A stretch of DNA of 9,140 nucleotides from a bacterium (GTDB taxonomy: Bacteria > Vulcanimicrobiota > Xenobia > Xenobiales > Xenobiaceae): assembly GCA_017444045.1 (NCBI GenBank), contig JAFSXO010000054.1, positions 1-9,140 of the forward strand, given 5' to 3'. A program made the position numbers and the translations under genes. Shown piece by piece: positions 4,982 to 9,140 of this stretch; position 1 is the stretch's first letter, and every line of letters begins with the position of its first letter. A model generated the notes under the pieces. The model was not told where the DNA came from. It ran no database searches and was given only the letters and a program-made list of their open reading frames with translations.

Positions 4982-6022
4982 CTATCCGCGCTGGCGCAGT
5001 GCCTCGTACAGGATTACCGCGGCCGCAGCAGAGACATTCAGAGACTGCACCCGTCCGCGCATGGGCATGCGCACCAGCTCGGTGCACAGCGCGCGCACGC
5101 TGGGGTGAAGCCCAGATTCTTCAGCGCCCATAACGATTGCCGCAGGCTGGCGCAGGTCTGATTCAGTATAGAGCAAAGCTCCTTCGGCCTCAGTGCCGAC
5201 AAGCGCGCAGCCCAAATCGCGCAGACGCCTGAGCAGAGCGCCGAGCTTGGCCACGCGAACCACAGGGATGTACTGATCGGCACCGGCAGACGCTTTGCTC
5301 ACCGTACCGGTCAGCCCACAGGAATTATCGCCCGGGATAAACACACCGTGAACACCAGCAGCCTCGGCACTGCGCAGGATGGCCCCAAAGTTTCCGGGGT
5401 CCTGAACACCGTCCAGAACCAAAAACAGCGGCGTCTCTCCCCGACTCTCGGGAATGCCCAGAACCTGCTCCAAGTCAGCGAAAGCTCCTCCACCGGCCTC
5501 GGCTACCACTCCCTGATGATTAGCCCGGTGAGTTAAATAGTCCAGTCTGGCACGGTCGGTATGCACCACGGGAATAGCTCGCTCGCGGGCAATAACAAAA
5601 ATATCCTTGGGTATGCCCTGAGCGCCGGCCAGCACGTGCAGGCGCTGCACCGGGCGCCCGGAATGCATCAGCTCATTTACCGGATGCCTCCCGTAAATAA
5701 TCTCAATGCCATTCCGCTCCTCGCTGCCAGACCGCTTGCCGGCGGGACAGTCTGCACAAAGCCTGCTGTCCCGGTGCGGATTATCGTTATGCCTATAGCG
5801 TATATGGCCAGGCCAGATATGTCCTTTTCGGCTATCGCTACGGCCGCCGCTCTGGCGGCGCTCGCCATCCCTACCGCCTGCATCGCGCCCATCCCGCGAC
5901 GGAGCAGTATCGCGCTCCCGATCAGCCCGCGCAGGACGGTTTTCATGGCCGGCACGCCAGAAACGCTTTTCCCCGTGCCCCGAGCCGGCCTCACTGCCAA
6001 AGCGCTCTACACCCTTTTCCAT
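4982..6022 (-). CDS. rlmB: 23S rRNA (guanosine-2'-O-)-methyltransferase RlmB (SpoU/TrmH family) with N-terminal extension
   Basis: It transfers methyl from S-adenosylmethionine to a ribose 2'-OH of 23S rRNA (G2251 in E. coli numbering). Residues 105-346 are a complete RlmB: substrate-binding domain from IEIIYGRHPVNELM (106-119), then the knotted SPOUT domain with motif 1 LDGVQDPGNFGAILRSAE (203-220; Asn211, Arg217), motif 2 IVMGAEESGL (296-305) and motif 3 RGRVQSLNVSAAAAVILYEA (322-341). The first 104 residues are extra: rich in Arg, Gly, Asp and Ser, with a CADC pair at 89-92, predicted disordered and likely RNA-interacting. This extension makes 346 residues against about 245 for the core enzyme. 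The start at 6022 overlaps the cysS stop by 16 bp and has AAAGG 7 nt upstream, so translation is probably coupled. mrnC, usually between cysS and rlmB, is absent. Confidence 0.93.
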   Translation of the reverse strand: MEKGVERFGSEAGSGHGEKRFWRAGHENRPARADRERDTAPSRDGRDAGGRDGERRQSGGRSDSRKGHIWPGHIRYRHNDNPHRDSRLCADCPAGKRSGSEERNGIEIIYGRHPVNELMHSGRPVQRLHVLAGAQGIPKDIFVIARERAIPVVHTDRARLDYLTHRANHQGVVAEAGGGAFADLEQVLGIPESRGETPLFLVLDGVQDPGNFGAILRSAEAAGVHGVFIPGDNSCGLTGTVSKASAGADQYIPVVRVAKLGALLRRLRDLGCALVGTEAEGALLYTESDLRQPAAIVMGAEESGLHPSVRALCTELVRMPMRGRVQSLNVSAAAAVILYEALRQRG

Positions 6023-7476
6023 GTCACACCTTTCGGAGAATCCATAATGGCAATGCCACGGGCCAAAAGCTCACCGCGCAGCTGATCGGCTTTGGCAAAA
6101 TCCTTTTCCTTGCGGGCCTGCTGGCGCGCGTCCAGAAGTGCCTGATCCTCAGGGCTAAGAACATCTTCGGCCTCGGCCTCCTCTTGGGCATTCATGCTTT
6201 CCAGCAAGCGCAGACCCAGCACCCTGTCGCAGTTGGCGAAGAAATCCACGACCAATTTGCCGCCGACCGGTCCCAGATCCCCGAATTCGGCCATCAGCTT
6301 CTTAACCTCGCGGCGCAGCGTGAACAGCGCGGCCAAAGCCACAGGAGTATTGAGATCGTCATCCATAGCTCTCTCAAAATCGCTCTTGGCGCGCTCTAAG
6401 GCGACCGTCAGCCTCGTAGCCATCTGCATATTGAGAACATCTGATTTAGAATTGGCGCATTCGCGCATAAAGCCCACGATACCGCGCAGGGTGTCGGTAG
6501 CCACTTCCAGACCCTTAAAGGAAAAATCCATGCGGGTACGATAATGGGTAGAGATCAGCAGGTAGCGCACCGCCATAGCGCTCCAGGCCTTGCCCGAGGA
6601 ATTCTGATCCTTGTCTAGCAGCGAGCGCAGGGTAAAGAAATTGCCCTTGGACTTGCTCATCTTTTCCCCTTCGACCTGCAGATGCTCCGAATGCATCCAA
6701 TAATTGACAAAGGTCTCGCCCGTGCAGGCTTCGGTCTGGGCGATCTCGTTCTGATGGTGAGGGAAGATATTGTCAACGCCGCCGGTATGCAGATCGAAAT
6801 GATTGCCCAGGTACTTAGTGCTCATCGCCGAGCACTCGATGTGCCACCCAGGGCGGCCCTTGCCCAGATCCTCGTACTGGTCCCAATAGACATCGCCGTC
6901 ATTCTCGTCCCAGGCCTTCCAAAGGGCAAAGTCAGAGGCGGTATCCTTTTCGTATTCATCCTGCGCCACGCGAGCTCCAGAGCGCATGTCGGCGACCTTG
7001 ATGTGGGCAAGCCTGCCGTAAGCTGGAAACTTGGCGATATTGTAATAAATAGAGCCGTCCTCGGACTTATAGGCGATGCCCAGCTCCAGCAGCTTGCGGA
7101 TCATCTTCACCATGTCGTCAATATGCTTGGTAGCCCGCGGATAAACGCTGGCGCGCTCGATATTGAGCTTGTCAAGATCGGCGAAGAAGGCTTCGATAAA
7201 GGGATCGGTGATCTCGTGCAGAGCCTTGTGGCCTTCGCGGGCCTTGCGGATAGTTTTATCCTCCACATCGGTGATGTTCATCACATGCTTTACTTTAAAG
7301 CCTCTGTACTCAAGATAGCGCCGCAGAAGATCCTCAAACACATAAGTGCGGAAATTGCCGATATGGGCAAAATCGTGGACGGTAGGGCCGCAGGTGTACA
7401 GCCCGACCTTGCCTTCCCGCATAGGCTTGAACTCTTCTACGCTTCTGCTCATCGTATTATAAAAACGTATAGCCAT
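6007..7476 (-). CDS. cysS: Cysteinyl-tRNA synthetase
   Basis: It charges tRNA(Cys) with cysteine in two ATP-dependent steps in the cytoplasm. The product is 489 residues, normal for class I CysRS. Zinc ligands match the family spacing: Cys29 (YTCGPTV), Cys215 (WHIECSAMS), His240 (NIFPHHQNE) and Glu244. The ATP-binding signatures are HIGN (38-41) and KMSKS (272-276). The C-terminal part contains the DALR-type anticodon-binding region ending with KGVTWKRV. The start at 7476 begins MAIRFYNTMSRSVEEF, the usual CysRS N-terminus; an in-frame ATG at 7560 would add 28 unlike residues. A GAGAG lies 9 nt upstream. It is the first gene of a unit with rlmB, the peptidase and the SigH-like gene. I found no T-box in the leader of about 130 nt. 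Confidence 0.97.
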   Translation of the reverse strand: MAIRFYNTMSRSVEEFKPMREGKVGLYTCGPTVHDFAHIGNFRTYVFEDLLRRYLEYRGFKVKHVMNITDVEDKTIRKAREGHKALHEITDPFIEAFFADLDKLNIERASVYPRATKHIDDMVKMIRKLLELGIAYKSEDGSIYYNIAKFPAYGRLAHIKVADMRSGARVAQDEYEKDTASDFALWKAWDENDGDVYWDQYEDLGKGRPGWHIECSAMSTKYLGNHFDLHTGGVDNIFPHHQNEIAQTEACTGETFVNYWMHSEHLQVEGEKMSKSKGNFFTLRSLLDKDQNSSGKAWSAMAVRYLLISTHYRTRMDFSFKGLEVATDTLRGIVGFMRECANSKSDVLNMQMATRLTVALERAKSDFERAMDDDLNTPVALAALFTLRREVKKLMAEFGDLGPVGGKLVVDFFANCDRVLGLRLLESMNAQEEAEAEDVLSPEDQALLDARQQARKEKDFAKADQLRGELLARGIAIMDSPKGVTWKRV

Positions 7477-7567
7477 AATCCTTAACTCTCTGTCGCACGC
7501 GCAGTGGCTGCGCTTCATAGGTTGCGCTCTGGCATTTATTCTGAAGCACCGAATTAGCATTGCTTAT

Positions 7568-7587
7568 GCGCCAAAGCAATATGGCGC
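7568..7587 (-). other. Hairpin in the cysS leader
   Basis: Inverted repeat GCGCCA (7568-7573) with TGGCGC (7582-7587), extendable by two pairs past an A-A mismatch. It lies about 20 nt after the predicted start of the cysS transcript. It has no T-run and no T-box sequence; its role is unknown. Confidence 0.35.
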
Positions 7588-7612
7588 TTACGATACTCAA
7601 GCCAGACAGTCA

Positions 7613-7646
7613 ATTTTAGCACAAAACCATCCCGTATGCTATACGG
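7613..7646 (-). promoter_or_regulatory. Probable cysS operon promoter with overlapping palindrome
   Basis: On the minus strand an extended -10, TGC then TAAAAT (7613-7618), with only a weak -35 (TAGCAT at 7636-7641, 17-nt spacing). Predicted start near 7606. A 6+6 bp palindrome CCGTAT-GCT-ATACGG (7632-7646) covers the -35, and a related CCGCTATGTACGG follows at 7651-7663. The weak -35 and overlapping dyad fit an operator, but no regulator can be named. Confidence 0.5.
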
Positions 7647-7728
7647 CAAGCCGCTATGTACGGACGTGAATCTATGGCTAACGCTTCAATGTCGTTTAGT
7701 TAGTGTTTCGCAAACATATTCGCGCTGC

Positions 7729-7766
7729 AAATAGAAATAGCCCGTCCGAGCGCACCCGGGCGGGCT
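7729..7766 (-). terminator. Terminator of the AprX-like protease gene
   Basis: Stem AGCCCG (7739-7744) with CGGGCT (7761-7766), continued by three more G-C pairs past one mismatch, with an 8-nt loop. In the minus direction it is followed by ATTTCTATTT. It lies 28 bp after the protease stop codon and isolates that gene from cysS. The U tract is interrupted, so efficiency may be below maximal. Confidence 0.75.
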
Positions 7767-7793
7767 AAACGTTGCGTTACACAAAGCTACCGG

Positions 7794-9140
7794 CTAAGCC
7801 ATGAGAAATCCGTCATGCGAATCGCTGAGGATCATAGCGTCGGGCTTTACGACAGGGAAGAGTGAAGCTGTAATGCTATCACTTGCTCCAGAAACGGCCT
7901 CGCTGTCCTGTGCAGGATGATTGTCCCGACGAACACCCGTGGAGATCTTAGAGATATCTGCATCCTTACCAGTTCTGACGATGCGTTTCCCTACGGGAAC
8001 ACGGTTGTTCTCTACTGAACGGGCCACTTTATCTGCCTCAGCAGTGCTATCCCAGTTTAGAGCTAATTCCAGAGCACGCTCGGCATTCAGCACACCGGCT
8101 CCCTGAATGTTAGGCTCATCGGGCAGATAATTGTCAGCGCTGCGCACTATTATCTCTTTGATTTCCTGATGGGTCAGCTTGGGATTGGCGGAAAGAAGAA
8201 CAGCAGCCAAGCCGGCGACCATGGGCGTAGCCATAGAGGTTCCGGAGATAGCGAAGTAGTTAGGCCCATCGTGAGGCGCATCGGGATCGTCCAAAACAGA
8301 GCCCGGAGCAAGAGGACCGTACACGTTGACGCCCGGTGCCAGGATGTCGGGCTTGCGCAGATGATCTACAGACGTCGGCCCGCGGCTGGAGAATGAAGCC
8401 ACGGTATCGTCATCGCGCCGCATCGTGCCCTTATCGTCTAAGGCGCCCACGGTGATGACATCGGGGTGAATTCCCGGGGTGCTGATGTTGAACTCGCTGG
8501 GTCCGTCATTGCCCGCGGCCACACAGACCACCAGACCTGCTTCCATAGCCTTTTCGGCCGCCTGAGCCCAGGGATCGTCTTTGTAAGAGCGAGCCGCGAA
8601 GTCACCCAGAGACATGTTGATGACGCCGATGTGCAGCTCATCCTTATGCTCGATGACCCACTGAATGCCTTTGATAGCGTCTGACACGCTGGCAATGCGC
8701 ACGCCAACCACATTGGCGTCGGGAGCTACGCCTTTATGCTTGCCAGCCGAGCTGACCCCAGTTCCAGCGGCGATTCCAGCGACGTGAGTGCCGTGACCAT
8801 AATCATCACAAGGGGACATCATGCCGTCGCGAATATCGACCCAGCCAACAATTTTGTCTTTAAGATCTGGATGAGGATAAATGCCAGAATCGATTACAGC
8901 GATGGTCTGCCCCTGACCCGTGAAGCCCTGATCCCAAACCTTGTCTATGCCTACCAAAGCATTGGCGATATCTGCGGGAGGCTTTCCCGGGCTTTTCTTG
9001 GGGGCGACTACATTTCCAGTAAGAAGCGAATTTTCACCGCTGCTTTTTACTTCACCATTAAGACTGGCAGCACCAGCGCTTTCTCCGCCTTTGAGGCTCA
9101 TCAGCTGGCGCATATCACCGGGGAGGGTCGGCTCGCAACC
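7794..9140 (-). CDS. AprX-like S8 family serine protease (subtilase), probably 5'-truncated by the window
   Basis: A subtilisin-like endopeptidase. Numbering from the Met at 9113, the catalytic triad is Asp75 (AVIDSGIYPHPDL), His107 (DDYGHGTHVAGIAAG) and Ser293 (ISGTSMATPMVAG), with oxyanion Asn202 (AAGNDGPS). KHKGVAPDANVVGVR, GIQWVIEHKDELHIGVINMS and FSSRGPTSVDHLRKPDILAP are typical of the AprX group, which in Bacillus is cytoplasmic and lacks a signal peptide. About 80 residues after the catalytic domain (360-439) are low-complexity, charged and unfamiliar. The frame stays open from 9113 to the window end (reading GCEPTLPGD before that Met), and the Met at 9113 has only a poorly spaced GGTG, so the true start, perhaps with a propeptide, may lie outside. 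The gene ends with its own terminator and is separate from the cysS unit. Confidence 0.9.
   Translation of the reverse strand, partial: GCEPTLPGDMRQLMSLKGGESAGAASLNGEVKSSGENSLLTGNVVAPKKSPGKPPADIANALVGIDKVWDQGFTGQGQTIAVIDSGIYPHPDLKDKIVGWVDIRDGMMSPCDDYGHGTHVAGIAAGTGVSSAGKHKGVAPDANVVGVRIASVSDAIKGIQWVIEHKDELHIGVINMSLGDFAARSYKDDPWAQAAEKAMEAGLVVCVAAGNDGPSEFNISTPGIHPDVITVGALDDKGTMRRDDDTVASFSSRGPTSVDHLRKPDILAPGVNVYGPLAPGSVLDDPDAPHDGPNYFAISGTSMATPMVAGLAAVLLSANPKLTHQEIKEIIVRSADNYLPDEPNIQGAGVLNAERALELALNWDSTAEADKVARSVENNRVPVGKRIVRTGKDADISKISTGVRRDNHPAQDSEAVSGASDSITASLFPVVKPDAMILSDSHDGFLMA

Noticed and set aside
5047..5087. Upstream in-frame starts for the YugP-like peptidase inside rlmB (up to 5087)
   Set aside because: They would put a 41-residue Cys/Arg/His-rich stretch before the natural N-terminal membrane helix. 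The start at 4964 has a ribosome binding site and fits the family.
5677..6000. Minus-strand alternative frame within the RlmB extension, considered as evidence of a frameshift or a separate small gene
   Set aside because: It gives an Ala/Gly/Met-rich sequence with no ribosome binding site. The RlmB frame is continuous from a good start through to the catalytic domain.
5561..6085. Plus-strand open frame (174 codons) opposite the rlmB N-terminal region
   Set aside because: It overlaps the R/G/D-rich extension of RlmB; the open frame is a by-product of its GC-rich codons. The sequence resembles no protein.
6682..7485. Long plus-strand open frame (267 codons) opposite cysS
   Set aside because: It is antisense to a complete, motif-rich CysRS; the reverse-strand codon pattern produces the open frame. 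No ribosome binding site or family match.
7477..7606. T-box riboswitch expected in a Bacillota cysS leader
   Set aside because: No T-box core sequence or terminator/antiterminator pair found; only a short hairpin at 7568-7587.
1..9140. CRISPR array, rRNA genes, insertion sequence transposase, phage genes or toxin-antitoxin pair
   Set aside because: No regularly spaced direct repeats, rRNA-like sequence or recognisable transposase, integrase or toxin motifs on either strand.

Overview
The window looks like part of a Bacillota (Firmicutes) chromosome of moderate G+C. The main evidence is the order cysS, rlmB, sigH (in Bacillus-like genomes cysS-mrnC-rlmB-yacP-sigH), a sporulation-type sigma factor H, a YugP-type membrane zinc peptidase, and tRNA genes that encode their own CCA ends. 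I cannot name the genus; a Clostridia or Negativicutes lineage is a guess. Every supported gene lies on the minus strand, so transcription runs from high to low coordinates.

From the right edge leftward: (1) an AprX-like S8 serine protease, probably missing its N-terminus at the window edge, ending in a terminator at about 7729-7766. (2) A tight operon with an extended -10 promoter near 7613-7641: cysS, rlmB (overlapping, with a 104-residue R/G/D-rich N-terminal extension), a YugP-like membrane peptidase, and a degenerate SigH-like protein. The mini-RNase III gene and yacP of the classical cluster are absent. (3) sigH proper, with its own promoter (3581-3609) and a roughly 155-nt leader that can fold into a nested long-range stem followed by a second hairpin. 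(4) Three tRNA genes: Thr(UGU) with its own promoter, then Ala(GGC) and Tyr(GUA) sharing a perfect consensus promoter and a strong terminator. (5) A small secreted protein of unknown function whose leader contains a structured repeat. (6) The N-terminal 236 residues of an ADP-ribosylglycohydrolase, cut by the left edge.

Stretches without genes: 1451-1882 holds the tRNA-Tyr terminator, a promoter and repeat copy A. 2333-2717 holds the tRNA-Thr promoter and repeat copy B. 3420-3700 holds the sigH promoter and leader structure. 7477-7793 holds the cysS promoter, a palindrome and the protease terminator. The two repeat copies (about 185 bp each, same orientation, roughly three quarters identical by eye, each with three hairpins at matching places) bracket the tRNA cluster.

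Most of the window is housekeeping: charging of tRNA(Cys), 23S rRNA 2'-O-methylation, tRNA supply and the stationary-phase/sporulation sigma factor. The parts that look less ordinary are the tandem SigH pair, the structured sigH leader, the paired structured repeats, the RlmB extension and the orphan secreted protein.
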